DNA of 64,000 nucleotides from Tetrahymena elliotti 4EA (GCA_000231825.2 JH720319.1:678080-742079); one strand, 5' to 3'; positions 23,252-38,500 are shown, counted from the first letter of the stretch. Translations and numbers: made by a program. Notes: a model not told the origin generated them from the sequence alone.

Positions 23252-24037
23252 AAAACAAAATTGATTAAAATTATTTAAATTTAAAATTGTTAAAATAATA
23301 AAAAAATTAAAATAATTTATTGTATATATTACATAGAAACAAAATAAATAGTATTATGAAAGTAAAATAGGTGAATAAACAAAAAAGAAGTTGAATCATT
23401 AAAATTTAAAGTGTTGTTTTTAATGATTTTTTATCAATATTGTAGATCAATAAAAAAAAAATAATTTTTTTAAAATTGATATTTAAAAATCATGGTAATT
23501 TTATTCTATTAGATGAAACGGAAATCAAGCTAATATAGTTATGGAAATGAATAGGCATAAAAATAATAAAAGCATAAATATGAAAAAGTGATTTTAATTA
23601 TTTTTTTTGAAAGAAAAAAAAAGAATATTTTTATTTTTTGTGAAAATTATTAAATAATGGAAATTTTACTTTTTAATTTAAATTAGCAAAAATGAAATCA
23701 AAAGCATTATGAAAATGAAATAAGTAAAAATTAAAAAAAAATTAAATCATTAATATGTGAAATTGTTTTATTATTTTTTATAAATATTTGAAACTAATAA
23801 AATAAAAATAATTTTATTAAAAGCCAAAATTTGTTAATAATGGAAATTTTTATTATAAATATGAAGCTTTAAACAGATTTATTTTCTTAACTTGAAAATT
23901 GATTAGTGTATCTTTTATTAAAATTTTGGAAAATTCTACACCTTAAATTAAATTTAATAAGCGAGTGATATCAAAAAGATATTTTTAATATTAATAAAAA
24001 AATTGTGTAAATTTCAAAACAGTGTTTTAAAAAAAGA
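23252..24037. repeat. Spacer with about three degenerate repeats of roughly 180 bp
   Basis: Similar blocks begin near 23,351, 23,537 and 23,707, each opening with a (T)TATGRAAxTGAAT-like string, followed by A-rich DNA, then a T-rich part around TTTTTAATGATTTTTTAT and, in some copies, ATGGTAATTTTATT or ATGGAAATTTT. Conservation is modest and the low complexity makes borders uncertain. No gene is visible. Confidence 0.35.
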
Positions 24038-25445
24038 ATGAACTAATTAGCTAAATTTTTCTTTAAGAGTGCTTTAAAAAATAGCAGATAACCTTTCTAA
24101 TTGACATAAAAATCTATTAGAAATTTTTCTTCCATGGAATAATTGAAAAAGTTAAGAGATGAAACTGGTTCACCAATTGCTTAAGTAAAGAAGGCTCTTG
24201 ACGAATTCGGGGGAGATTTTGAAAAAGCTAAGCAATTCTTGATAGAAAAGGGTTTGGCTTCAGCTCAAAAGAAATTAGATAAGGAAACTAGAGAAGGTGT
24301 TATTGGTTTATATGTTTCTTAGAATAGAGACTATGCAGTTATTGGTGAAGTAAAATTTTAATTTGATAGGTTTTAAAGCTGTTAATCTAATAGATATCCA
24401 TTATTAACACTAACAATAATTCTAGAAATTTCAGAATTTTAAAATAAATATAAACATAAAATAATTTTAAAATTGAAACATGACATGAAGGATTTTAAAT
24501 AATTGGTTTTCTAAATTATATTAATAGGTTAACTGTGAAACTGATTTCGTTGCTAGAAGCGATTTATTCCTTGAATTCGTTCATTCTACTTTAAAAACTA
24601 TTGTTGATTAAAAGAAAGATGTCAAATTAAATGAAGAATAAAAGGAAGAAATTCTTTAATTCATATAAAATAACTCTCTTTGCAAGGAAATTATTGATGG
24701 AACTAAAGATGAAAATATTGATAAAGTAATTAAATGAACAATTATGCAATTAGCTGCTTATTTACTTTATTATTATTACTATTAAAATAGGTTAGATAAT
24801 TAGTTATTTCTAAGTTATAAGAAAACATTAATATTAGAAGAGTCAACACTTTAGCTATTTAAAATGGTATATAAAATAATTTCATCACAACTAAGCAATT
24901 CTTAGCTTATGATGTATTCTATTCCTTAATAATGAATTCATGTTTTTAATTAAATAGGTGTTATTGGTTCTTATGCTCACAACACTTTGGCTGAAAGTAT
25001 TGGAGCTAGAGCTTGCTTAGTTTCTTTAGAAGGTGCTAACACTACTGATGCTTCAAAATTATTAGCTGATAATATTGCTCTCTAAATTTTAGGTATGAAG
25101 CCTGATTACATTTCTAAGGAAAATATCCCTGCTGATGTCCTTAAAAAAGAAATTGATAGAATTAAGGCTGAATTCGGTGATGGCTTAAAGGGAAAACCTT
25201 AAGCAGTTGTTGATAGAATGATTGAAGGTAAACTTAAAAAATTCTATGAAGATAATGTTCTTTATGACCAAACATTACTTACTGATCAAGAAAAAGATGC
25301 AAAAACAGTAAATTAAAATTAAAATTCTAATAAATTTTTGAAATTGTTAATTAATAAATAGATTGGTCAATTAATTAGCGAACAAAGCAAGGAACAAAAA
25401 TCCTAAATTAAAATTAAAGAATACATTCTTTGGACTTGCAAATGA
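24038..25445 (+). CDS. TSFM: Mitochondrial translation elongation factor Ts, five exons
   Basis: Exons 24,038-24,349, 24,528-24,725, 24,791-24,866, 24,958-25,307 and 25,362-25,445 total 1,020 nt (339 residues), all in phase. The first about 33 residues form a typical mitochondrial presequence (MNQLAKFFFKSALKNSRQPF ... SIRNFSS): basic and hydroxylated, with no acidic residue and an R-x-F-S-S cleavage-like end. Next come the UBA-like N-domain (LRDETGSPIAQVKKALDEFG ... FEKAKQFLIEKGLASA) and the EF-Ts signature VNCETDFVARSDLFLEFVHS spanning the exon 1-2 border, then the core with GSYAHNTLAESIGARACLVS. EF-Ts exchanges GDP for GTP on EF-Tu, here presumably in the mitochondrial matrix. Length and order match the family. 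Many Gln codons are TAA/TAG, so the gene is nuclear and uses the ciliate code. Confidence 0.96.
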
Positions 25446-25881
25446 AAAGAAAAAATAAATTAAACATTCCCTTTTTATAGTGTATTTCTATAATTTATAT
25501 ATTTTATTTATTGTTTTCTCACTCATTCATAAGCTAGATGTACCTTCAGTTAGCCATTCAAAATAAAATTATTTTTTTTCAATTTTGTTTCAGTAATAAA
25601 TACAATTTACATCTAGTATTCAATAAAAAGAAGATAGATTTTAAATTCTTTTATAAATTAAAATAAAAGAGTACTATTCCTATCTGAAAATACTTTAGTT
25701 ATTGGTCAAATTAAATGTATAAAGGAATCAATAATAGCCAGAAATTTTAGATAATTAATCCGTCCAAAAAATTTTTAGTTTATACAAATAAAAATTTCAA
25801 AAAAGATTTATTTAATAGTTGAAATATTAGCAATATTAATTATTATTCAAAATCTTTCTCAAATTCGAACTTTGTTATTAA
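25446..25881. other. AT-rich spacer between EF-Ts and the first giant gene
   Basis: About 436 bp, holding the EF-Ts 3' end and the promoter of the next gene. No further gene or clear motif is seen. Confidence 0.5.
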
Positions 25882-28800
25882 ATGAATACCAAAATCTGGC
25901 TTTTTATTTTAATTCTTGTCTTTGAAATTTTTGATGTCTGTCTTAGCGACTAGATTTTTGGAGGTGATCTATTGATAGATTATGGAAATACTTCAAAACT
26001 TACAAAAATAACATTAAAATTTATGCTTTCTACTAGCATTACCAATTAAGATTATTTGAAGGTCACTTTGCCTTTCCCTCTTCATAATTTCTTAACACCC
26101 AGTGGACTTGCTCCTCCTAGCCTCAAAATACCTACTGATTTGATGGTGTAATATTAATCTGTAGATGTTAGCACCAATTTACCAGTTGGAAATATTTATG
26201 ATGTACTAGTTTTTACACAATCTGTAGAATCGTATGTTTATTATTTGAAGTTTTTAGATGCAAATAAAGATACTATAAATATACCAAATAACAAATGGTT
26301 CAACATAATGTTCACAATTTAGAATTTAAATGCTACAAATTATTAAAAAGGTTCCTAAGTTCTACAAATATCTATGCAAACTGTGTCTTCAACAAATGAA
26401 AACCTTGCAATCATTTATGATGAAAATATAATTTTTGGGAGCTTTTATTTAAATGATAGAATAAATTCAACCTTGGGTATTACCGCAACTTTTATAGACT
26501 AAGTTAACAAATATAAATTGAACTAATAACAAGGAATATATGTAGGTAACAAAAACTTACTTTTTAATCCTAAATTAAATATAAAAAATCTTAAAATTAT
26601 ATTAAATTTTATAAATAGATATTGATCTCAATAATTTGGATTCAAATAGTATAGATGATCAGTTTAGAATAGACATTGTTACTGACAATCCTAATTTTAT
26701 ATTTGTTGATTAATGCTTTTCAGCTATGAGATATGAATTACCAGTTATTCCTTAAATCCCTTAACAAAACTATACATGTAATATAGACTAGCAAAGAAAT
26801 ATTATCAATATTCTTATAAATAAGGTATTTTTCATTCGAAAAAAGACTTCTAAATATCAGAATTTATTCATTCATAATATGGTTTTTTTAACTTAATAGG
26901 TAGTTTTTATTAGATAGAAGCTTATTAGGATGTAAATTTTTGTTTAAAATCCTCCTATTGTAGAGCTAAGCGGTTCTCTAGAGGTAAGATTGCTAAGATT
27001 TTACTCTCCATAAATTGTTGCTGTAGGATACTCAAAGAATTTACTTTAAACAACTGAAGTAGTGCTTATTGACCATGATATTCTTTTGGGATGGGGTTTA
27101 AAGTAACTATTTGAATACAATTAAAATATTTGATATTCTTAAATTTTAAAAGATCTGAGTCTACCTTGCCAATGAGTTTAAAATTAATAAGAGGAACCTC
27201 TGATAATTCCTATCAACCTTTGAATGCTGTTAGAGTTATATTTTAAGTTGATTAAAAAACGTCTGATTCAAATGAGATCAGAGTTAATGTAAATATTAAA
27301 CAGTTGCCAGTCACATCATATGTCTTACAAGGATCAATAATGACAAATTTACCTTCTTTTACTTAGAAAGAAGTAATTTGCATTGAGACAGGAAAAGCAA
27401 ATATAATAAATAGGTAGATTTCTTGCTAGGGAGTTGGCTAGCTACAACCTAGTACAACATATTTCATAAGCTTTAAGATGTAATAATAAAATTAAAAAAA
27501 ATCAAATCTATCAATTAATGTTTTTAAAACAATAGATTCCTGCCCTACGATGTTTATGAAGATGATCTACTAACTTCAAATTTCGGATCGATTACAGTAG
27601 ATAGTATTATTCAGTGCTAAGCAAGAGATAGAATATTCATATTAGCTAGATCAATGGATTTTATAAAACATATAATCACAACTAGCTAAGCTGACCCTGT
27701 AAATAACAATAAAGTAAATATGATTAATTCAGATACATAATCAAATTTCTTGCAAAATTTGGTCAATTTCCCAAATGTTAAAATCCTTTTTCGTGCTTCT
27801 GATTTCTAAGGATATACTGATGATGTTGTGATTCACAATCGTTCTTATCTGTTTGATTCATTTTTGAAATCAAACTCCTTCGATGATTTCGTAATGCCGA
27901 TTAACATTGCTAATTTTGTTACTTATGCCTAATAAAGGACAAGCGATTTAGAGATAATAGAGGTTTTAATGAACAGAAATACTGACAATTATCCTTGTAG
28001 CCTTCATTATAATAAATTGATTTCTTTCAGTGTTCCAAAAAATTAATATTCATTCTAAACTATCAATGGAAAAAATTTAAAAAGAAATTCCCTTAGTTTC
28101 CCAGTACTAGTATCTAGTGTTAATAGCAATCAATTACCAACAGCAGAGATTCCATGTTTACCTTACTTTTATTTCATTCTATTTTTTTTTATAATTTTTC
28201 TAATAAAAAGTTTAACCATCAAATTATGGATTGAGAGCTTCTACAACAGAATAATTCTTACTCTTTAATACTAATTTTGATTTTGTGAATGATATTACAA
28301 ATCAAATAACCTACAATGATGTTACTTTAGATAATCCAATTGCTCAAGGAGTAGCTTTCTAAATTATTACGAATCCTAATATTATACCATATCCCTTTTC
28401 TTACATCAACAACTTCATTTCAATAAACCCTAATACTAATCCTGATACTGTTTATGCAGAACAAAAGTATATTGATTTAATCTATAACAGATAATTCATG
28501 TCTACCAGCTTAAACAAAGTAAATTAATTTATCAAGTTAATATTTTTTAAATAATTGTTATATTAAAAAGTACACATCAATAAAAGCAACATTTAATTCA
28601 GGAGCCTGTCTTAAAAATTTTATATCTAATTCAGCTTCTTCAATTGATTAATAGTGGTTACTCTCCCCCTTTCTAATAAATTAATTTAGCTCTAATATGG
28701 TAGATGAAAATGTGTATGATTTCTACTTTTAAGTTATTGATTATATAAATGGGCCTGTACCTAATTAAGTAATAAGGACAACAGCTTTGTTCAATGCCTA

Positions 28801-31800
28801 TTTTATTACTGATAATGCATTCATTGACCCACCAGGTAGTTCAAGCTAAACTTTAAACCTTTACCTGACCAATATGCTTCAATAAATAAATGGTGGTAAT
28901 AATGGCTATCTTGTCCCGACTATGATTAAAATTGAGGGGAAACTTACCTCAAACTAGAATAATCACATCAATAGACTTTCTGTATTTTTTGATAATTTAA
29001 CACCATTCTATAAAAATAGCTATTCTAACGATATATACTGTGGAGGTAACACAAATGAAATATAACTAAGTTGCAAAGCGTATGTGACATAGAACATAGA
29101 CATATATAACTATCTTACCCTCAGTAGAATTGAAATTTAAGCAACTAACCTCTAGCAAGATTTTTATTTGATTATACCAGTATCTTAAAGTTTTGTACAG
29201 GTAATAAATAAAAATTTATTTAAAAATATTAAATTAATTTTTAGTTTGATCAAAGCTAAATTTAAGCTAAAACTTGATTTTATTATTTTTAAATAAAAGT
29301 CTCCTTATAAAATTTCCATGTATTTAGCTGGTATGAAATCAGCTCCTTTTGTAGTTGGTTCCTCTTTGGCATCCTTAACTAGTGAAGTGAAATATATTTA
29401 ATAAGTTTTTACTATACAGCCTCCTTACAGTATGAGTAATATTTGATCTATATTGATAAATTTATGTTTTAATAAATCTTTCAAATAATATAAAGGCTTC
29501 TTGACAATAACATCTGCTTTTAGTTGGAATTTTTAATCATCGGCTTTTATTGGTAAAGCATAAGAAGACTCTAACTTTAAAGCTATGTATGCTAATTCTG
29601 GAATTACAAATTTTATACCAGGTAATTCAGCCGCTTTAGTTTTCACTACAGATTTTCCTTTCTTTGACACATAAACTTCATAGATAGATACCTAAACTCC
29701 AAATACATGTTTTTATTTCAGATATAGCTTTGATTATTAATATTCTTCTTAGTACAATATAACAAAAAAATATGGTAAAAATCTTTACTTTTTTATAAAA
29801 AAATAATTTGAAATAAAAAAATAGGAATTTATTGTAGGAATATTCCCACTACAGGAACTATAGATCTCCAGTTTAAAATTAAAAAAGGAATTGTGCCATA
29901 TAATCATGGACAAGATATCCTAGCATATGCTTCTTGGTCTCAAGAAAGTGGCTTACTTACAATAATAGAGGAATGTAATATAAACCCACTACCTCTTCCA
30001 GTTGCAAAAATGGGCCCTCTTTTGCTATTATCACCTGTAGTTACTGGAAATAATCTAAATTAAATTGTAGTTTATTAATTTACTACTCCTATAGATCTCC
30101 ATTATTTAAAATATGGGTTGTTTGTTGAAATAAGAGCAGTTAATTCAGGTGATATAATTCCATACTAATTTATTGGTATTCCTTAATGTTATTTACAGAT
30201 AAATCCTAGTTAGTCTGTATATGATTTAGATTATCTAAAAAAAGGTTCTGACTGTTCTGTTCACAGTAGTAGCACAGATTATTCTCATGTCTTTTAAATT
30301 ACTAACATTTAAGGTAATTTTATTTCAATAAATAATGAAAAATATAAATTTAATTTAAACTCTTTGAATGAAAAGGATACTTTACTGAATAAACTTAGCT
30401 ATTACTTTCTATATATTATCAGCCACGAGTTTCAGTAAGGTAAAATTTTATTTGTGCAGAAATTTAAATTTTCACACTCAAATTTTAAAAATTAGCTCAA
30501 CTTCTGCTTCGATACGTTTATCTCTAAGTGCAAAAGCATAAACACAGTATATAGCAGCAACAACACTAATTACAGCTACTTACTAATCAAATTTAGTTTC
30601 TAATGTAAAAATTGACTCTCTAACTTCTCTAAACTCAAATTCTGTAAATAAAGATAACATTTCTTTATTAATATTTTTTTTGATTAAATTTCTTTAAAAA
30701 ACAAAAGTTCATGAGGTCTAATATTCTGATGAAACTTAACTTCTTTTATAGATATTGGTGGGCTTATGAAAGTTTTTCATTAAATATGGATAAGTTTGCC
30801 ACAGCAGGAAATAATCAAAATAAGTAATTTTAATGCAAAATGTTAGAGTCAGATATGTCTGTTTCAAATAGATTTTCAACAATTGATTCAACTGATTTAT
30901 TAAATTTGTAAATAAGCCCTAAAGTTTTAATTATGAATAGTCCTACAACTATGGCTTTTTATTTGTAGTGTCTATCTATTCTAATTCCATCTTCTCCAAA
31001 TGCGTTTTCTTATAAAATTGGTTCAGTTTCTCTACCTACACCTTACTCTGTCCCATCATTTAGTTCACAACCTCCTATTGGATTAGTAGACCCATAAGTA
31101 ATGTCTTATTGAATTCATTTTTTAATCAATGCTTTATAAAATTTTTAAAAGATTAATAAAATGTATTTGAGTATTGGAAGTGATTTGGAAATTTAATTTA
31201 CACTAACCAGCAGTGTTGTTACTTTACAAGGCTCATAAGCAAGAGTTATAATATACTTTCCTATTTACTATCCTCCTAGGTTGAGTAAAGAAAATATAAT
31301 ATCATGCTATTTACTTTAACCTGTTTATTAAAGTATAACTTGCTACATAACTTAATCATGGATGCTCGAAATTAGATATTTTTAGACTTAAATACCACCC
31401 AATACCCAATTTATTGTTTTGGTGACAGGAGTAACATAGCCTTTAAGTTACAGCTAAGGTACTTTTTACATATACTTAGACTCAGATGACAACGATAGTA
31501 GCTACGATGAATATTTTACTATTTTAGATAACTTACTTGATTCTTCAATAGCTTCCCTATTTAATACAGCCATAGAAGTTAATAAATTATAAATTACAAG
31601 CAACTATCTTAGATAAGATGCTGTTTATTACTAATTTGATATTTACATAAACTCTTCAGCTCCTGATATATAATTTGGATAAGCTATAATGATAAGTTTC
31701 CCCAACATATATGATTAACCATTAAGAGTGAACTAAGAATTATCTTGTAGCATATACCTCTAAAGTAATTTTAATTTCTGAATTTAACTTTGAACTTTTA

Positions 31801-34640
31801 GAAAGTATTGTGTTTTTTTAACAAAATTTTTTTTTATTCTTATTAGATTCCAAAAATTTAGATTATTGTAGCTAATGTACAATCTCAGGATTGAGAGTAA
31901 AGATGTATGTAGGCTAAACCATGGCTTCTGGTTAGTTATATTCAATAATAATTTATACTTTAAGAAATCCTGGGAGATTTGATGCATCTGTCCAAAAGGT
32001 AATAAAAAAATTAAATTTAAATCGTTATATGTAATCTTTTAACTAAAAAATTATTTTAGTGGGTTATTGAAGTGTCAGATGTGAATGAAAAATATATAGT
32101 AATGAGGAGTTTTGATACGACAGCCAACTACATGATAGATGAATTTATTTAAAATCCTTATTAAAGCTATATCAATTTTTATGATTCTCCATCTACTTCT
32201 TCTAATTCTCAAATTGTCAACCAATTAACACTTATTAAAGGTGTTTTTTCAGAGTGGCTCTACATCCGTCCTCAAAATTTTAATTCTTTATATAAATGGT
32301 AATACTTTTACATAAATTTTAAAAAGAAACAAATATATTTATTTAAATAATAGGGAGTAATCATTTATTGTTTCTAGCAAGTAGGATAATATTTCAACCA
32401 TAAAGGTTGAAACAAAAGTAAAATTTTTAATTTAACTTAATTAGATAAATATTTGAAAATATTTAGGCTGTTGTAGGATCTATAGGCGAAAGCATGCTCA
32501 AAGTTTATTCATAAAATGCTATAGGGTAGTATGACTTTCAAGTAAATAGATTTTTTTTATTTTTGAGATAAAAAATGAAATAATTAAAAAAGATTTATAA
32601 AAATGGAGATAGTAACTTCTACTCTGATTTAAATATTATAAGAATTAATTTAAGCGATTAAAATATTGAATCCCTTTAGCTTTCTTAAAATGTTTATCAA
32701 ATTTACAGATCAACGAGAAATTTTAACCTATATCTATAACTAATTGGTAAAATATATGCTTCAAACCTCAGCCTTTAATTCATAGTTCCTTCTACTGGTA
32801 ACCTTGGGTTGAAACTGGACAACAATTTAAGTAAAATATTATTCAATATTTTTCTTTAAGAATTTATTTCAAAATGTAAACATTTAGGCTAATATACTGT
32901 AAACTTTAATAATGGAATGATGATAGGCTATTTACCTATAGTTCTATTAGATTAAACATAGTTTGTTCCTTCATCATCAGTTACATTATCTATAGTATTG
33001 GGTGGATAAAATGCTTAAAGTTATTAATGGAGTACTAATACAATTTAACTATAAGCTATAGCTGATCCCACAGTTGCACTTTCTTTAACACTCGTCCCTT
33101 AAACATCTGCTTCATACATTAATAATAAAGAATTCAAATTTTCTTGTTCTTAAAAAGGATATTTCTACTATTATGTAGCTCTCTACTACCATGAATCGCA
33201 AGAAATGTGCAAATATAACTAAAGTGTTATATTTTAATATGTAATTATAAATGCTTAATATTAATCAATTTAAAAATCTTCATTTTAAAAATTATAAAGG
33301 CATGGTCTCAAAATACAAAACCAGTTGATAATATTCTGTATCCTTGCAATAGTATTTTTGGAGTTGTTTATGTGGACTCAAATACACTTTAGAATTTATA
33401 AATAACTAACTTACTAGCAAACAGATCTTATAGATTAGGGGGATTTTGTTAATCATAACTCGGTACAACTACAACTGATGTTACTTCATCCATATTTTAA
33501 TAGAATTCAAATAACGGAAGTCTACACAAAATACAAATAGATTTTATCTAAAAACCAAACATTGATGAAATAGTTAAAATGTTATGCTATTTATCTATCC
33601 ATTTTACTCACCCACCATAATAGTAAAATAAAAATTGAAAAATTACTATAATTTTAAAAATGTTAATATTAATTCAGCATCAGCACAATAGATGGTATCA
33701 CTTGCTAAGAATTATCTCAAAGAAGATTTTTATTATAGCAAAAAATACTGAAATTTTTAGGTTAAAGAATTGGTTAAGTAAAAAATAGAAAGAGAAACCT
33801 TTAAAGCTCAAATCTGACATGGAATCCATCTTTATGCACAGCCAGTTTTAAGTTAGATAACTCTGTTTAGGTGTTTTCTATTAATGTGTATATTGATACC
33901 AATGAAATTATTTCAAATGATTCAAATACTCCAACTAAAATTAAATCAGACACTGCTAATGGATGCTTTGTTTCTTATACAAATAAAATCTTATTAGGTA
34001 TATAAATTTCAATCAACATACAATTAACTCTTATATAAAATAGGAATAAATACTGTGATTAACATTTATAATGCAGTAGAAGTTAATAAGATACCTCCAT
34101 AACCCTAGTTTAATGATCCACAATCAGTCTTGTTAGGTAAATAAAATAAAATAAAATTTAATCTAATTTTTTCTTTGAAAAAGGACATACATGGGCATAC
34201 CTTGATTAATTTAAATTAAGTTTAACATATGGAAGAATTTGGGGAGTTTTAGTCTATGCTAACAATACTATTTTTCCCAGCCCTAGATAAATCAGAGCAG
34301 GCTTAGATTCTAAAGGAAAAAATTCTTTGTCTTTTAAGACCCAAGAATTTAATTTCAATTTCATAAAAGTAAAATTTATCGATTTTAATTTTAATTATTA
34401 ATTTTCAAATTTAACTCCATAAAATTTCATTTTAAATAGGAATTTAATGCAACATTTATAGGCCTAATACCTGGTTAATCATATATCTTTTACTATGTAT
34501 CTTCTAATGAGAATCCTTTTGAATCTATACAATTTAGCTCAGTTAATAGTATTAAATTTACTACAATTGAAATACCTTAATCCTCTCTCTAACTCTAATT
34601 CAAATTAATGTTTTTATTTTTGGTAATAATATTTCTGTGA
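25882..34640 (+). CDS. Giant secreted, probably surface-anchored protein A (about 2,400 residues)
   Basis: Starts at ATG 25,882 and ends at TGA 34,638-34,640, with many short GTA...AG introns about 45-70 nt long. The N-terminus is a clear signal peptide (MNTKIWLFILILVFEIFDVC, then LS) followed by the mature start DQIFGGDLLIDYGN. The C-terminus is a short hydrophobic tail with nothing after it (FKLMFLFLVIIFL), the layout of a GPI-attachment signal or a tail anchor. In between are about 2,300 residues of Ser/Thr/Asn-rich beta-strand-like sequence with many N-x-S/T sites and few cysteines. Landmarks: QCFSAMRYELPVIPQIPQQN, LRFYSPQIVAVGYSKN, PSTTYFISFKM, YRLGGFCQSQLG and YIFYYVSSNENPFESI. All these recur in gene B. 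I know of no defined function; I infer an external surface or extracellular structural protein. Every Gln is CAA/CAG/TAA/TAG and no internal TGA remains once introns are removed in the parts checked. Confidence 0.8.
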
Positions 34641-35534
34641 ATATTTTGATATCTAATCATCTATGCATATTTCAAATTTCTCATTTTATGTTATTGAGCT
34701 CACAAGTAAAAGAGCCTTTATTTGTATTTAATAAAATTCAATTTTTTACAAAATGTAAATTCAATTTAATTAATATTTCATTCAATTTTTTTATTCTTCT
34801 TATTAAATATTAATTAGGAGACTTAAGTCGTTGTTAATTTAGGCAAATCAATTTTTATTTTCAAAAATTTAACATTTCAATCAAAAATATTTTTTCTCCC
34901 TCCTTTATTTAGGGCTTTTTCTTTATAAATATTATTTTTATGATAGATTTGAAAAATTGAAAAAAAAACATAAGGAAAATACTTTTTGGTCAAATTCAAA
35001 AATCAAATTTGTTTTTACGTGAAATTAATGAAGAGGATTGAAATGTTAACTCAAAAGAAACAATCAAAAATATAATATTTGTGGTTAAATATTATTGGTA
35101 ATTTAAGTAGATTGGTTTTAACGTGATTAATATTATAATAAAATCTATGGTTTTAGTGATTATTAGCTAATTTCAAAAATAAAAAAGATTTACTTTTTTT
35201 AACTTAATATGGAATGGATCGTCATTATTTATTAAATTAATTGCAACAAGCAAATACATTTATAATATTCTTGATTTAAAGATTTATCATTATACTTTTT
35301 CTATTTGTCTGTAACAACAATAAGACTAATTAAAATTAATATCCATATAAGTAGGTTTTGAAAGATAAAATAAATTAGTAGAAAGAAACTATTTAAAACT
35401 AATATTAAATATAATCATAGCTCTACAAGTATTACAAATCATACAAGTTTGACCACTTACTTAGTCACATTTAAAGACTACCAACAATCTGATTTTTTAT
35501 AATATCGATTTGGAAATTCATAAGCTACAAAGAA
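34641..35534. other. Spacer between the two giant paralogues
   Basis: 894 bp of AT-rich DNA. A frame from ATG near 35,215 encodes a hydrophobic stretch (TFIIFLIQRFIIILFLFVCN) but ends in TGA before the start of gene B and does not match gene A, so I treat it as leader DNA. Confidence 0.5.
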
Positions 35535-38500
35535 ATGGTTTTGAATAAGAGAAATCAATTACTTTAAATATTAGGATTTATTTCGCATATCCTGATTTTT
35601 ATAAAGTTCCTCCAACCAAAATTTGCAAATGCAGGATAGATTTTAGGAGGAGATGTTGATTTAGACTTTGGCAATGCATATAAAATGAGTATTATAGGTT
35701 TCAAATTTCAGCTGCAAACATCATTAATGAGAGATGATTTCCTTAAAATAAATTTCCCATTTTCATTGCACAATTAATTAAGACCAAGCTGGATATTCTC
35801 TGATTTTTTGAGTATCCCTTACGGTTTACAAGTAATGTGGAGGAATTATGACTAGAATAATAAACCTGAAGCTAACTAATATTATGCTTAAGTATTTACA
35901 GATGCAGTAGATTCTTCTACCTATTACATACGTTTGCTTGATTAAAATTAATTAGTTACTAATGTTCCTAGTAAATAATGGAAGTAGTTAACATTCACAC
36001 TAAAAGATCCACAAGCCCTAAGGAACTAAAAATCAAAATAGATTTTATAAATATCTATGTCAACAGTCTCAAGTGTCTCCCCAAATGCTATAATATATGA
36101 TGAAAATCTTGCATTCAATATCTTCTACTTAGATGATGTTCCTTCTACTTAAATTGGTGTGTCTTTAGTAAATTATGATAAAATAAATTCACAGAAAATG
36201 GGATATTTATAAACTGTGTCAATAGGTATATAATAATTTATTTTTGATATGGACATTTCATTATATAATTCTTAAACTGAGTTATTATTTTGATTTTATT
36301 TATTTTTGTTTACTTATAAAAGATATTGACTTTTCTAAGATGAACAATAGCGATCTATAGGATGATCTTAGATTGGTGTTTAGTGTTGGTAACTAGGAAT
36401 TTTTGTTTTAAGGAGAATGCTTTAGTGCCACAAGATATGAACTTCCTATTATAAATCCAATCTTAGCTTAATATATAAATTGCAAAATAGATACTACATT
36501 AAATTAGATGAATGTTTATCTTTACAAAGTAAAATTAGATAATAAAAAAAATTTTTTTAATGTTTAATCAATAAAAAAGGGAGCTTTGGCTAACTAAACA
36601 GCAGTAAGAATATAAGCATATCTTATGAATCCTTTAAGAGTGATAAATGGTGTATCTTTAGAAGTAAAAGTTCTACGTTTATATTCTCCATTAATTGTAG
36701 CTATAGGTTCTCAAAATTCTATTCTCTCAACTGTTCCAATAAATGTTTTAGATCATTAGATTTATATGGCTTGGGGATTAAGGTAAATTTAGATTTCTTT
36801 ATTTTTTCATAATAATTATAAATACAAAAAAAGACCAGATTCTAGCTTACCTCTTGAGTTAAAGATTGTTAGAGCAGATTAAGCTGGATCATACTAGCCT
36901 ATGAACTCTTTTAAAGTCCAATTTTAAATAGATGCAGATTCTCCTTAAATTACAGAGCTTAAAGTTAATATTCTAATAGGAAATGCAGATCAATCTGCAA
37001 ACATAGTAGGAGGTTCAATAGCATCTAATCTACCTGCATGTCCTAATAAGTAAGTAATTTGTAGAGAATCATCCAAGAGTAACCCAAGCAAAAGAAAAAT
37101 AGCTTGTTCTGGAGTTTGCTATCTTAGAAAAGCAACACCTTACTAAGTGTCATTCAAAATGTATTTTAAATTAATTAATTTTGTTTTTAAAGAAAAAGTT
37201 TCTTAAGAAAATAAATTTATTAACATAATAAACAAATAAATATTTATTCATAAAAAAATACGAAAGGATTATTGAATTAATTTTATTTTTAAAATGATAA
37301 AAAAATTATTGATTTGAAAAATCTAATGTTTTAATCTTAAAAAAAGGGTATTTCCATATAGTGTTTATTAAGATCCTATTGACTGTTCTAATTTCGGTGC
37401 TTTAAGCATCTAATCAGCAACATACAGTAAAAATTAGGATATAGGATACATATTTGCAAGATCATCAGGCTTTTAATCTTCTGGATTCACTATATTGTAA
37501 GATACTATCCCTCAGGATAGCTCTCAAAATTTGATAACAAACCTTTAAAAATTTTCATTTGTAAATATGCTCTTAAGTGCTAGAGACTTTTAAGATTATA
37601 CTGATGATGAAATTTATAGCCATAGCTTAATATACAGTGCTTCTGGTAAATAGCAATACATAGAAGAATTTATTCTACCTTCTAACTCTCTCAATTTCCT
37701 TACTTATGCTTAATAGTTTAGTGATCTATAGATTTTTAAAGTTAATTTTAATTTAGCATCTAATTTTATATCTTCATATGATAGTAATTTGATTACTTAA
37801 ATGAGTGTTCCTAAAAATGTTTTATCTATTAATACTGTTAATGGAAAAAATTGGGTTCGATCTGCTACAAGTAATGCATAAATTATGGTTTCTTCTTAAA
37901 GCGACAGTTCAGCAATTTCTTCTGTAACAGGTAGTTATTTTTCAACAACAAAATTTAGATCAGATTTCACCATATGTTAATTTATTAATAGGAGCTAGTC
38001 TTGGTATTTAGATATCTCAATTTGAATAAAGACTTGTTTGGAATACTCAAATACCTCTTAGTGATATTACTTCATCTTTTACTTTAACAGACGTAAATGC
38101 CCTAACACCAAACTCTGCACCTATATCTATCCCTAATGGTGCTGGTTTTACTATGATCTTCAATCCAAATTTTGTTCCTCAAACAATGGCTACAGGGGAT
38201 TATTTTGAAAGATTCCCTGTTAGTAACTAGCATATGAGCATGAGTGTTACTTATAATTCTTAAACTGGTGTTAATGATTATAATAGAGTAAATAATTTTT
38301 ATTTTATTAAATGAAAAAAAACTACAATTTCAAACAAATTTGAAAGAATCTCAAATATAAATTAGTTATTTTAATATTTATTTAATCCCTAAATTTTATT
38401 ATTTATAAATACAGTATACTTCTTGTAAGCTTGTTGCTTTACAGCATTATGCTTTGGATTCATTTTATTCATCTGCTAATAATGAGTAGTAATGGGGGTT

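Noticed and set aside
35215..35480. Possible hydrophobic leader ORF before giant gene B
   Set aside because: Ends in TGA, does not join the homologous mature start, and a better signal-peptide start lies at 35,535.
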